Shown here: piece after piece, positions 6,225-12,863 of the stretch
How the letters are laid out: every line of letters starts with the position of its first letter
How positions within the stretch are numbered: the stretch's first letter is position 1
Origin: an uncultured Oscillospiraceae bacterium
GTDB lineage: Bacteria; Bacillota; Clostridia; Oscillospirales; Oscillospiraceae
Reading direction: 5' to 3'
Assembly: GCA_910587785.1 (NCBI GenBank)
Contig: CAJUOA010000093.1
Span: 1-12,863 of the forward strand
DNA: 12,863 nucleotides
Translations under genes and position numbers: made by a program
Notes under the pieces: model-generated
What the model was told of the DNA's origin: nothing
Database searches by the model: none
Seen by the model: the letters and a program-made list of their open reading frames with translations, nothing else

Positions 6225-8584
6225 AGATCAAGGTATCTATCGGCAACAGCCGGATGGACAAAAAGTGGAGGCTGTCGGAAATGGAGCTGGACGAGTTCCG
6301 CGACCGCATCTTCCAGACCAAGGTGACCGCCGAGACATTGGCGGAGTTCAAGAAGATGCCCAAGGCCCAGCAGGATGCCATTAAGGACATCGGCGGCTTT
6401 GTCCTCGGCACTCTGAAGGGGGGCCGCAGGAAGAAGGACTGTGTGTTGACCCGCTCGGCCCTGTCGCTGGACATGGACTACGCCTCCCCGGAGGTCATTG
6501 AGCAGGTGGAGATGTTCTTCTCCTTCCACTGCTACTTCTACTCCACGCACAAGCACACCCCGGAGGCCCCCCGGCTCCGGCTCATCATCCCCTTGTCCCG
6601 CGAGGTCGGGCCGGACGAGTACATGGCGGTGGCCCGGAAGGTGGCGGAGGAGATCGGCATCGAGCAGTTCGATGACACCACCTACGAGCCGAGCCGCCTG
6701 ATGTACTGGCCCTCCACCTCCTCGGACGGCGAGTTCGTGTGTAAGGAGATCGATGGCGACATCCTCGACCCGGACACCATTCTGGCGAAGTACACCGATT
6801 GGCGGAACACGGCGGAGTGGCCTGTCTCCCGCCGCCAGCAGGTCATTGTGCAGCGGGAGATCAAGAAGCAGGCCGACCCGCTGACCAAGGCAGGGATGGT
6901 CGGGGCCTTCTGCCGCGCCTACTCCATCACCGCAGCCATCGACACCTTCCTCCCGGACGTCTACAAGCACAGCTCCATGCCGGGGCGGTACGACTACATC
7001 CCCGCCGACTCCCACGCTGGCGTGGTCATTTACGATGACTGCTTTGCCTACAGCCACCATGCCACCGACCCGGCCTGTGGTCGGCTGCTGAACGCCTTTG
7101 ACGTGGTGCGGCTGCACAAGTTCGGCGCTCTGGACGGCAAGGCCGACTCGGACGATCCCCCCTCCAAGCTGCCCTCCTTCCAGGCCATGCAGGACTTCGC
7201 CGTCCAGGACACCCAGGTGAAGCTCCAGCTTGCCAAGGAGCGTCAGGCTGTGGCGGAGTCCGAGTTCTCCGCCCAGACCGGGGACGATTGGCAGGCCGAG
7301 CTGGAGCTGGACAAGCGGGGCCGGGTGAAGGACACCCTCACCAACATCGCCGCCATCGTCCGCAACGACCCCAACCTCCAGAACATCGTCTACAACGAGT
7401 TCAAGGGCATGGTGGATGTGATCGGGCCGCTGCCCTGGAAGCAGGTGCATCCCGGCTGGAATGATGCCGACCTCGCCAACGCCAAGCTGTACTTCGAGCG
7501 GGTCTATGGCGTGTGGTCGCCCTCCAAGTTCAAGGACGCTCTGCTGGCGGTGGTGTCCGCCGAGCGGCTCTACCACCCGGTAAAGGAATATCTGAACGGC
7601 CTGACCTGGGACGGGACCGAGCGGCTGGACACCCTGCTGGTAGAGTACATGGGTGCCGAGGACACGGCCTACGTCCGGGCGGTGACCAGGAAAACTCTGT
7701 GTGCGGCGGTAGCGAGGATTTATGAGCCGGGGATCAAGTTCGACTCCATGCTCGTCCTCAACGGACCCCAGGGAATGGGCAAGTCCACCTTCTACGCCCT
7801 GCTGGGCCGGGAGTGGTTCTCCGACTCCCTCTCCATTGCCGATATGCGGGACAAGACCGCAGCCGAGAAGCTCCAGGGCTACTGGATTCTGGAGATCGCC
7901 GAGATGAACGGCATCAAGAAGGTGGATGTGGAAACGGTCAAGTCCTTTCTCAGCCGGTCGGATGATAAGTTCCGGCAGGCATATGGCACCGTGGTGGAGA
8001 GCCATCCGCGCACCAATATCATTGTAGGCTCCAGCAATGCTGACCGGGGCTTTCTCCGGGATGTGACCGGCAACCGCCGCTTCTGGCCCGTCAATGTCAC
8101 TGGTCTGGGGGCCAAGCACCCGTGGGAGCTGCCGGAGGTCGACCAGGTGTGGGCCGAGGCTCTGGATCGGTACCGGGCCGGGGAGGAGCTGTACCTCAAG
8201 GGCGATGTGGCGGAGGAGGCTTACCAGGCCCAGCAGGATGCCATGGAGACCGATGACCGCGAGGGGCTGGTGGAGCAGTACCTGGAATGCCTTCTCCCGG
8301 AGAATTGGGCCAGAATGGACCTCTACCAGCGCAGGAGCTATCTGGGCGGAGGTGAGTTCTCCGGCTCTGCCGCTACCGGCACTGTGCGCCGGGAGCGGGT
8401 GTGCTGCATGGAGATTTGGTGTGAGTGCTTCGGCAAGGAGCGCGAGAACATCAAGCGGACGGACTCCTACGAGATCGAGGGCATCCTCCAGAAGATCGGC
8501 GGCTGGGCCATCACCACTGAGAACAAGTTCGGCAAGACCCGGTTCCCTCTGTACGGGACGCAGAAGACCTTCGTGCGGGGATAG
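6221..8584 (+). CDS. Primase-helicase: AEP-like primase fused to VapE/SF3-like helicase
   Basis: 787-aa protein that probably opens the origin and primes synthesis. N-terminus (~70-200) resembles an archaeo-eukaryotic primase: D84-M-D86-Y, S-T-H110, the RLRLIIPL strand, and an FDDTTYEPSRLMYWPS motif. The C-terminal half is the virulence-associated protein E (VapE) ATPase: Walker A G515-PQGMGKST523, Walker-B-like WILEIAE at ~555-561, and a GFLRDVTGNRRFWPV block near 610-622, typical of SF3-like phage helicases. The last ~65 residues (YEIEGILQKIGGWAITT...) look like a winged helix. The ribosome site GGGGAGG lies just upstream of ATG 6221, and the start overlaps the previous stop by four bases. 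Full length, all motifs intact. The name VapE is historical and not evidence of virulence. Confidence 0.9.
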   Translation: MKIKVSIGNSRMDKKWRLSEMELDEFRDRIFQTKVTAETLAEFKKMPKAQQDAIKDIGGFVLGTLKGGRRKKDCVLTRSALSLDMDYASPEVIEQVEMFFSFHCYFYSTHKHTPEAPRLRLIIPLSREVGPDEYMAVARKVAEEIGIEQFDDTTYEPSRLMYWPSTSSDGEFVCKEIDGDILDPDTILAKYTDWRNTAEWPVSRRQQVIVQREIKKQADPLTKAGMVGAFCRAYSITAAIDTFLPDVYKHSSMPGRYDYIPADSHAGVVIYDDCFAYSHHATDPACGRLLNAFDVVRLHKFGALDGKADSDDPPSKLPSFQAMQDFAVQDTQVKLQLAKERQAVAESEFSAQTGDDWQAELELDKRGRVKDTLTNIAAIVRNDPNLQNIVYNEFKGMVDVIGPLPWKQVHPGWNDADLANAKLYFERVYGVWSPSKFKDALLAVVSAERLYHPVKEYLNGLTWDGTERLDTLLVEYMGAEDTAYVRAVTRKTLCAAVARIYEPGIKFDSMLVLNGPQGMGKSTFYALLGREWFSDSLSIADMRDKTAAEKLQGYWILEIAEMNGIKKVDVETVKSFLSRSDDKFRQAYGTVVESHPRTNIIVGSSNADRGFLRDVTGNRRFWPVNVTGLGAKHPWELPEVDQVWAEALDRYRAGEELYLKGDVAEEAYQAQQDAMETDDREGLVEQYLECLLPENWARMDLYQRRSYLGGGEFSGSAATGTVRRERVCCMEIWCECFGKERENIKRTDSYEIEGILQKIGGWAITTENKFGKTRFPLYGTQKTFVRG

Positions 8585-8801
8585 ATTGCGTTTCTACTGT
8601 TTCCAGTATCACGGTAGAAACAAACACAGAAACAGGGAGAAAGTCAGTATCCACAGGGGTTTCCGGCTCCTTGTTTCTGTGTTTCTATCTTTCCTTATGG
8701 AGTATTGAAATAGATAAAAAGAAGTAGCGGAAACACGCCTATATGCGCGTATAGGGGTTTTGGAGCTTAGAAACACAGATAGAAACAGGAGGCCGGAAAC
8801 A
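8585..8801. repeat. GAAAC/GTTTC iteron-like cluster, candidate phage origin
   Basis: This non-coding gap carries eleven GAAAC/GTTTC pentamers: GTTTC at 8590, 8599, 8659, 8673, 8681 and GAAAC at 8617, 8629, 8730, 8770, 8782, 8796. Larger units are visible: AGAAACAAACACAGAAACAG (8616-8635) recurs inverted in TTGTTTCTGTGTTTCTAT (8671-8688) and directly as AGAAACACAGATAGAAACAG (8769-8788). An A-rich stretch near 8706-8724 could be an unwinding element. Its place right after the primase-helicase gene suggests a replication origin or an operator array. I see no open reading frame with a ribosome site in it. Confidence 0.55.
8738..8755. promoter_or_regulatory. 18-bp palindrome inside the repeat cluster
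   Basis: CCTATATGCGCGTATAGG is symmetric in all pairs except one T/G pair (8744/8749). It lies between the A-rich stretch and the last three GAAAC repeats, about 47 bases before the VRR-NUC start. It could be an operator for a dimeric protein or part of the origin. There is no T-run after it, so it is not a terminator. Confidence 0.45.
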
Positions 8802-9083
8802 GTGAAGGAAAGTGCCATCGAGCGAAGGCTCGTCACCGAGGCAGTTAAGCGTGGGGGGCTGGCACCCAAATTCGTGTCACCTGGTTTGGATGGGGTGCCC
8901 GACCGCCTCCTGCTGTTCCCTGGTGGTAAATTGGCCTTCGTGGAGGTCAAGGCTCCTGGGGAAAAGCCCCGGCCCCTCCAGCGCAGACGCATCGAGCAGC
9001 TTACCGCTCTGGGCTTCCAGGTGTACGTCCTGGACAGCAAAGAGCAGATTGGAGAGATTATGGATGAAGTACAAGCCTTATGA
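8802..9083 (+). CDS. VRR-NUC domain nuclease (93 aa)
   Basis: Small stand-alone VRR-NUC endonuclease of the PD-(D/E)XK class. The GTG start at 8802 has AGGAGG at 8787-8792 with 9-base spacing. Motifs: E7 in the first helix, G31-V-P33-D34, E48-V-K50 and Q60, the expected active site set and order, at the normal length of ~95 aa. Phage VRR-NUC proteins are thought to act on branched or junction DNA and are very often encoded just before an SNF2-like helicase, as here; the helicase start (9064) lies inside this gene's end, in another frame, with an overlap of 20 bases. Possibly a nuclease-helicase pair for processing replication intermediates; that pairing may be broken because the helicase is truncated. 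Confidence 0.9.
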   Translation: MKESAIERRLVTEAVKRGGLAPKFVSPGLDGVPDRLLLFPGGKLAFVEVKAPGEKPRPLQRRRIEQLTALGFQVYVLDSKEQIGEIMDEVQAL

Positions 9084-10902
9084 TTACCAGACCTTCGCCA
9101 CGAACTTCGTACTGGAGCATCCGGCCTGCGGCCTGATCTTGGACATGGGCCTGGGCAAGAGCGTCATCACGCTGACCGCCCTCTGGTTTCTGCTCCTGGA
9201 CAGCTTCGATGTGGGCAAGGTGCTGGTGGTGGCCCCCAAGCGAGTGGCGGAGAACACCTGGCCCGCCGAGCTGAAAAAGTGGGAGCATCTGGACGGCCTC
9301 ACCTGGTCGCTGGTGCTGGGCAGCGAGAAGGACCGCCGCGCCGCCCTCCAGCGCAGGGCGAAGATTTACATCATCAACCGGGAGAATGTCACCTGGCTGG
9401 TTGACAACTACCGCTGGGATTTCGACACACTGGTCATTGATGAGCTATCATCCTTCAAGAGCAGCAAGGCGCAGCGGTTCCGGGCTTTGAAAAGGGTGCG
9501 GCCCCGTATCAGCCGGGTCATCGGCCTGACCGGGACCCCGCAGCCCAACGGCCTCCTCGACCTGTGGCCCCAGATGTATCTTCTGGACATGGGCCAACGG
9601 CTGGGTCGGTTCGTAGGTGGATACCGGGAGCGGTTCTTCCTGCCGGATAAGCGCAACCGGGAGGTCATCTACAGCTACAAGCCCAAGGAGGGCGCGGAGG
9701 AGAAGATCTACGAGCTGATCTCGGACATCTGCATCTCCATGAGGGCTGCTGATAATCTCGATATGCCGGAGCTGGTCGCCAGCAGGGTCGAGGTGCAGAT
9801 GAATGCCAAGGAACGGAAGCTGTATGAGGGGTTCGAGCGGGATATGGTCCTCCATCTGAAGGACGGCGACCTGGATGCCGTGAACGCCGCCGCCCTCTCC
9901 GGCAAGCTGGTGCAGATGGCGAACGGCGCGGTCTATGGCGAGAACCGCAAAGTCCACCATATCCACGACCGAAAGCTGGATGCCTTGGAGGACATCATCG
10001 AGGCGGCAAACGGCAAGCCGCTCCTGGTGGCATATTGGTACAAGCACGACTTGGAGCGCATCCGCCAGCGGTTCGAAGTCCGCACCATCGACACCCCGAA
10101 GGACATCGCCGATTGGAATGAGGGTAAGGCCGCGATGGGCGGTGGAGCGGCTGCTCCCAGCGGTGTGTCCGGCATGAAGATCATGGGCGCGGCTGTCGCT
10201 ACAGCGGAGCAGATGAAAGCCTACATCAAAGCCAAGAATCCGAAGGTGGCCCAGAGCGTTCTGGACATGGTGCCGCTCTATCTGTCCGAGGGGGCGGCGG
10301 AGGGTGTGCGGGGCGACATCGCCTTTGCGCAGTCCTGTCTGGAAACCGGGAATTTCGGCTTCGCTGGCTCCGCCGTCACGCTGGACCAGAACAATTTCTG
10401 CGGCATGGGTGTCACCGCCAATGGGCTGAAGGGTAATTCCTTCTCCACGGCCCAGCTCGGCATCCGGGCGCAGGTGCAGCACCTCAAAGCCTATGCCTCC
10501 ACCGAGCCGCTGAAGGGCGAGTGTATCGACCCCCGGTTCAAGTATGTGGCGCGGGGCTGTGCCGAGGTGGTGGAATGGCTGGGCCAGCAGGAAAATCCCC
10601 AGGGTAAGGGCTGGGCCACCGGCGCGGGATACGGGGAGAAGATCGTCACCATCCTCAAGTCCATCCTCGCCACCGATGGTGGGACGGCTCCCACCGCCGT
10701 TCCCTTTAAGGTACGGGTGACCGCCACTGACCTCCGTATTCGCACTGGCCCTGGCACTGACACCGCCATGACTGGGAAGTTCACCGGGGCCGGGGTGTTT
10801 ACCATCACCGAGGTCAAGGACGGTCCCGGTTCCGCCAAGGGCTGGGGCAGGCTGAAATCCGGCGCGGGCTGGATCGCACTGGACTTCGCACAGAAAATCT
10901 GA
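9064..10902 (+). CDS. Chimeric ORF: truncated SNF2-type helicase fused to endolysin GH73-SH3 tail
   Basis: 612-aa fusion. Residues 1-355 are an SNF2-like phage helicase: Q9 in YDYQ, Walker A MGLGKS (K32), VVAPKRV, D126-E-L-S, L155-T-G-T-P159, and LLVAYWYKHDLERIRQRF of the second RecA lobe. At D350-W-N-E-G-K355, just where motifs V and VI should follow (a HPASAGHG-like block and the Q..R finger), the homology ends. After a Gly/Ala linker, residues ~371-535 match a phage glucosaminidase-like (GH73-type) endolysin domain (QSVLDMVPLYLSEG, AFAQSCLETGNF with likely catalytic E427, NNFCGMG, LGIRAQVQHLKAY), and ~546-612 an SH3b cell-wall binding domain (TDLRIRTGPGTDT, GAGWIALDFAQKI). Start 9064 has GGAGAG upstream. 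No signal peptide. Likely inactive as helicase and unable to reach the wall. Confidence 0.85.
   Translation: MKYKPYDYQTFATNFVLEHPACGLILDMGLGKSVITLTALWFLLLDSFDVGKVLVVAPKRVAENTWPAELKKWEHLDGLTWSLVLGSEKDRRAALQRRAKIYIINRENVTWLVDNYRWDFDTLVIDELSSFKSSKAQRFRALKRVRPRISRVIGLTGTPQPNGLLDLWPQMYLLDMGQRLGRFVGGYRERFFLPDKRNREVIYSYKPKEGAEEKIYELISDICISMRAADNLDMPELVASRVEVQMNAKERKLYEGFERDMVLHLKDGDLDAVNAAALSGKLVQMANGAVYGENRKVHHIHDRKLDALEDIIEAANGKPLLVAYWYKHDLERIRQRFEVRTIDTPKDIADWNEGKAAMGGGAAAPSGVSGMKIMGAAVATAEQMKAYIKAKNPKVAQSVLDMVPLYLSEGAAEGVRGDIAFAQSCLETGNFGFAGSAVTLDQNNFCGMGVTANGLKGNSFSTAQLGIRAQVQHLKAYASTEPLKGECIDPRFKYVARGCAEVVEWLGQQENPQGKGWATGAGYGEKIVTILKSILATDGGTAPTAVPFKVRVTATDLRIRTGPGTDTAMTGKFTGAGVFTITEVKDGPGSAKGWGRLKSGAGWIALDFAQKI
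10114..10173 (+). other. Probable deletion junction between replication and lysis genes
   Basis: Helicase-type sequence is recognisable through the DWNEGK codons (10111-10128) and endolysin-type sequence from about the MKIMG codons (10174); the breakpoint lies between. In this phage type the two genes usually flank the packaging, head, tail and holin modules, so tens of kilobases are probably missing. I cannot see the parental sequences, so the exact base, and any microhomology, are unresolved. A misassembly at this point would look the same. Confidence 0.6.
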
Positions 10903-10915
10903 TAGCACCACTATG

Positions 10916-10960
10916 GCCCACCGGGGATTTTCCCTGGTGGGCTTGAATTTCTATTACTTT
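10916..10960 (+). terminator. Strong intrinsic terminator after the endolysin tail
   Basis: GCCCACCGGGGA (10916-10927) pairs over 12 bp, one G-U, with 10931-10942 around a TTT loop, followed by a T-rich run including TTTTTT. It closes the early operon here; in an intact phage it would be the late-operon terminator downstream of the endolysin gene. Genes beyond it therefore need their own promoter. Confidence 0.85.
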
Positions 10961-10979
10961 TTTGAGGGGGCATCATTCT

Positions 10980-11354
10980 ATGGCAACTGAAAAATCAATG
11001 GACATTTTACATTATCGGGAGCAGGGGCTGGGCTATAAAAAGATCGCCGCCCTCACTGGCTACTCGCTGAATACGGTCAAGTCGGTCTGCCGGAGAAATC
11101 CGAACGGCGAGGAAAAGCTGTGCCTCCAATGTGGAGCCAAGCTGGTGCGCACCCCTCACTATAAGGAGAAAAAATTCTGCTCGGACATCTGCCGCATGGC
11201 CTGGTGGAACAGCCACCCGGAGGCGGTCAACCGTAAAGCCGTCTACCACTTCACCTGCGCCCAATGCGGCCAGCCTTTCGACAGCTACGGCAACAACCAC
11301 CGGAAATACTGCTCCCGCGCCTGTTACGCCGAGGCCCGGAGAAAGGGGGTGTAG
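10980..11354 (+). CDS. HTH and double zinc-finger protein upstream of recombinase (124 aa)
   Basis: Probable DNA-binding regulator or accessory factor. ATG 10980 has GAGGGGG at 10964-10970 with 9-base spacing. Residues ~10-38 form a sigma-region-4 or transposase-like helix-turn-helix (YREQGLGYKKIAALTGYSLN). Two zinc-finger-like modules follow: C48-x2-C51-x15-C67-x3-C71 and C93-x2-C96-x14-C111-x3-C115, the second followed by an aromatic and basic end. Homologues often precede serine recombinases in Clostridia prophages and integrative elements, sometimes labelled sigma-70-like. Here it is followed by a SHOCT-like gene and the recombinase on the same strand, so it may control or assist integration and excision; that role is inferred. 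Confidence 0.8.
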   Translation: MATEKSMDILHYREQGLGYKKIAALTGYSLNTVKSVCRRNPNGEEKLCLQCGAKLVRTPHYKEKKFCSDICRMAWWNSHPEAVNRKAVYHFTCAQCGQPFDSYGNNHRKYCSRACYAEARRKGV

Positions 11355-11356
11355 GC

Positions 11357-11527
11357 GTGTCCGAGGAGTTCTTCCGCAATTTGGCTGCGTACAAAGCGGC
11401 GATGAGTCTCGCCAAGGGTATGCTCCACCAGGGCATTATTTCCGAAAGCGAGTACGCTGAAATCGATACAATTATGACCAAAAAGTACGACCTGTCCTTG
11501 GATAGTATTTTTCGCACAATCGCTTGA
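11357..11527 (+). CDS. SHOCT-like small protein (56 aa)
   Basis: GTG 11357 with GAAAGGGGG at 11341-11349, two bases after the upstream stop. The product reads MSEEFFRNLAAYKAAMSLAK, then a short C-terminal-domain-like segment MLHQGIISESEYAEIDTIMT and a KYDLSLDSIFR end. This small family is commonly found directly before large serine recombinases in Clostridia elements. Its role is unknown; it could be an accessory or recombination directionality factor, but nothing in the sequence proves that. Confidence 0.75.
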   Translation: MSEEFFRNLAAYKAAMSLAKGMLHQGIISESEYAEIDTIMTKKYDLSLDSIFRTIA

Positions 11528-11575
11528 TAAATCGGGCTTTTAGAGCGAATATGTGACCACCAAGGAGGTGATTTT

Positions 11576-12863
11576 TTGGAACGCGTTATTCAGAAAATGG
11601 GGCTGAAAGTTCCTTCACAGCCCAAGGCGGAGCGGGTTGCGGCCTACGCCAGAGTGTCCTCCGGCAAGGATGCCATGCTCCACTCCCTGTCTGCCCAGGT
11701 CAGTTACTACAGCAGCCTCATCCAGAACCACCCCGGCTGGCTCTACTGCGGGGTGTACGCAGACGAGGCCCTGACCGGCACAAAGGAGAACCGGGAGAAT
11801 TTCCAGCGGCTGCTGGCCGAGTGCCGCGCCGGGAACATCGACCTCATCATCACCAAGTCGATCTCCCGGTTCGCCAGGAATACTGTGGTGCTGCTCCAGA
11901 CCGTCCGGGATTTGAAATCGCTGGGGGTGGATGTCTACTTCGAGGAGCAGAACATCCACTCCATGAGTGCGGACGGTGAGCTGATGCTGACCATCCTGGC
12001 ATCCTACGCCCAGGAGGAGAGCCTCTCCGCCAGCGAAAACCAGAAGTGGCGCATCAAGAAAAACTTCGAGGACGGCAAACCCTGGTCGGGGCAGGTACTG
12101 GGGTATCGGTACGAGAATGGCGTTTACATTGTCAAGCCGGAGGAGGCCGAGATCGTGCGGAGCATCTTCGCCGACTACCTCTCCGGCATGGGTGTCGAGA
12201 CCATCATGAAAAAGCTGAACGCCCAAGGCAAGACCTCCCGCAACGGCCATGCCTGGTGCCGTTCCAGCGTTCGGAAGGTGCTGGGGAACTACTCCTACAC
12301 CGGCAACCTGCTCCTCCAGACCACATTTCGAGAGAACCACATCACCAAAAAGACGCTCCCCAACCGGGGTGAGCTGCCCATGTACCATGCGGAAAACACC
12401 CATGAGGCCATCATCAGCATGGAGGACTACCAGGCGGTACAGGCGGAGATGGCGCGGCGGTCTGCCAAACACAACAAGACCGCCCACGGCCCTGTCAAGT
12501 ATCCATTCACTTCGATGATCGTCTGCGGCACCTGCGGCAAGGGCTACCGGCGAAAGGTGACCCGCACCGGTCCGGTGTGGATTTGCAGCACCTTCAACAT
12601 TTACGGCAAAGCCGCCTGCCCCTCCAAGCAGATACCAGAGCGGGTGCTTGAAAAAGCTGCGGTGGAAGTGCTGGGGCTGGATGAATTTGACGCAGATGCC
12701 CTCCACGATAAAATAACGGCTATTCGTACCGAGGGCAACAACACTCTGGTATTTCTGTTCAAGGGCGGCACTCAAACCGTTAAACGGTGGGCAGACCGTT
12801 CCAGGGCAGAAAGCTGGACCCCGGAGATGAAAGCCGCAGCCAGAGAATACGCGAGGAAAGGAC
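11576..12863 (+). CDS. Large serine recombinase / integrase, partial at the 3' end
   Basis: Site-specific recombinase that would integrate and excise the element through a 5'-phosphoserine intermediate. The start is TTG 11576, set by AAGGAGG ending at 11568 (7-base spacing); the frame is open for 429 codons to the window edge. Resolvase domain ~20-165: Y24-A-R-V-S28 with likely nucleophile S28, the IDLIITKSISRFARNT catalytic helix, and YAQEESLSASENQKWRIKKN. Recombinase domain ~175-300 (WSGQVLGYRYENGVYIVKPE...; TSRNGHAWCRSSVRKVLGNY). Zinc ribbon C317, C320, C337, C348. Catalytic residues appear intact. It is probably the prophage integrase; related elements may carry two or three such genes in tandem. 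The attachment site is expected nearby but is not visible. Confidence 0.92.
   Translation, partial: MERVIQKMGLKVPSQPKAERVAAYARVSSGKDAMLHSLSAQVSYYSSLIQNHPGWLYCGVYADEALTGTKENRENFQRLLAECRAGNIDLIITKSISRFARNTVVLLQTVRDLKSLGVDVYFEEQNIHSMSADGELMLTILASYAQEESLSASENQKWRIKKNFEDGKPWSGQVLGYRYENGVYIVKPEEAEIVRSIFADYLSGMGVETIMKKLNAQGKTSRNGHAWCRSSVRKVLGNYSYTGNLLLQTTFRENHITKKTLPNRGELPMYHAENTHEAIISMEDYQAVQAEMARRSAKHNKTAHGPVKYPFTSMIVCGTCGKGYRRKVTRTGPVWICSTFNIYGKAACPSKQIPERVLEKAAVEVLGLDEFDADALHDKITAIRTEGNNTLVFLFKGGTQTVKRWADRSRAESWTPEMKAAAREYARKG

Noticed and set aside
6005..8119. Very long minus-strand open frame (704 codons) opposite the primase-helicase gene
   Set aside because: It is antisense to a gene with clear family motifs, arises from GC-rich codon bias, and has low-complexity Leu/Gly/His/Val composition without recognisable domains.
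8585..8801. CRISPR array for the GAAAC repeats
   Set aside because: The repeats are short, irregularly spaced and occur in both orientations, with no constant-length spacers.
10174..10902. Independent translation of the endolysin tail from ATG 10174
   Set aside because: There is no ribosome site upstream of this ATG, and such domains normally follow a catalytic N-terminal domain in one protein.
9448..10911. Minus-strand open frame of 487 codons opposite the helicase-endolysin ORF
   Set aside because: Antisense shadow of a GC-rich gene; it also crosses the suspected deletion junction and has no family motifs.
11615..12775. Minus-strand open frame of 386 codons opposite the serine recombinase
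   Set aside because: The plus strand encodes an unmistakable serine recombinase; the antisense product shows no domain.

Overview
The window looks like part of a prophage, or phage-derived element, from a GC-rich gut Firmicute (Clostridia, probably Oscillospiraceae such as the Flavonifractor/Intestinimonas group). The signs are strong AGGAGG-type ribosome sites, GC-rich coding sequence, a consensus sigma-A promoter, and gene families (DUF2800, DUF2815, family A polymerase, AntA/KilAC antirepressor, VapE, VRR-NUC, SNF2-like helicase, large serine recombinase) typical of phages of these hosts. The host assignment is inference.

Layout. 1-453 (minus strand): an XRE-type repressor cut by the window edge and lacking a normal start codon. 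454-735: a divergent control region with two repeat families and a perfect TTGACA-17-TATAAT promoter firing rightward. 736-1367: small early genes, one apparently frameshifted. 1367-8584: a tightly packed replication and recombination operon: Cas4/AddB-like nuclease (DUF2800), putative ssDNA-binding protein (DUF2815), family A DNA polymerase with exonuclease motifs, antirepressor, a 131-aa unknown, and an archaeo-eukaryotic-type primase fused to a VapE/SF3-like helicase. 8585-8801: non-coding DNA with eleven GAAAC/GTTTC pentamers and an 18-bp palindrome, a candidate replication origin or operator array. 8802-10902: a VRR-NUC nuclease and then a chimeric ORF. 10916-10942: a strong intrinsic terminator. 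10980-end: an HTH/zinc-finger protein, a SHOCT-like small protein and a large serine recombinase that runs off the right edge.

The most striking observation is the 612-aa ORF at 9064-10902. Its first ~355 residues are a SNF2-type helicase that stops before motifs V and VI. It then continues in frame into a phage endolysin tail: a glucosaminidase-like domain followed by an SH3b domain, ending at a terminator. In phages of this type the helicase starts the road to the packaging and structural genes, and the endolysin sits at the far end of the late genes. The simplest reading is one large deletion, or an assembly chimera, that removed terminase, capsid, tail, holin and the endolysin N-terminus, fusing the replication module to the integration module. 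With the repressor start-codon lesion and the frameshifted early ORF, this points to a cryptic prophage, or a stripped element that kept control, replication and integration genes but no visible means of packaging itself.

How the parts would work together: the repressor and its operators would control the rightward promoter; the early operon would supply nuclease, SSB-like protein, polymerase and primase-helicase, possibly acting at the GAAAC repeats; the antirepressor would relieve repression; the serine recombinase would integrate and excise the element.
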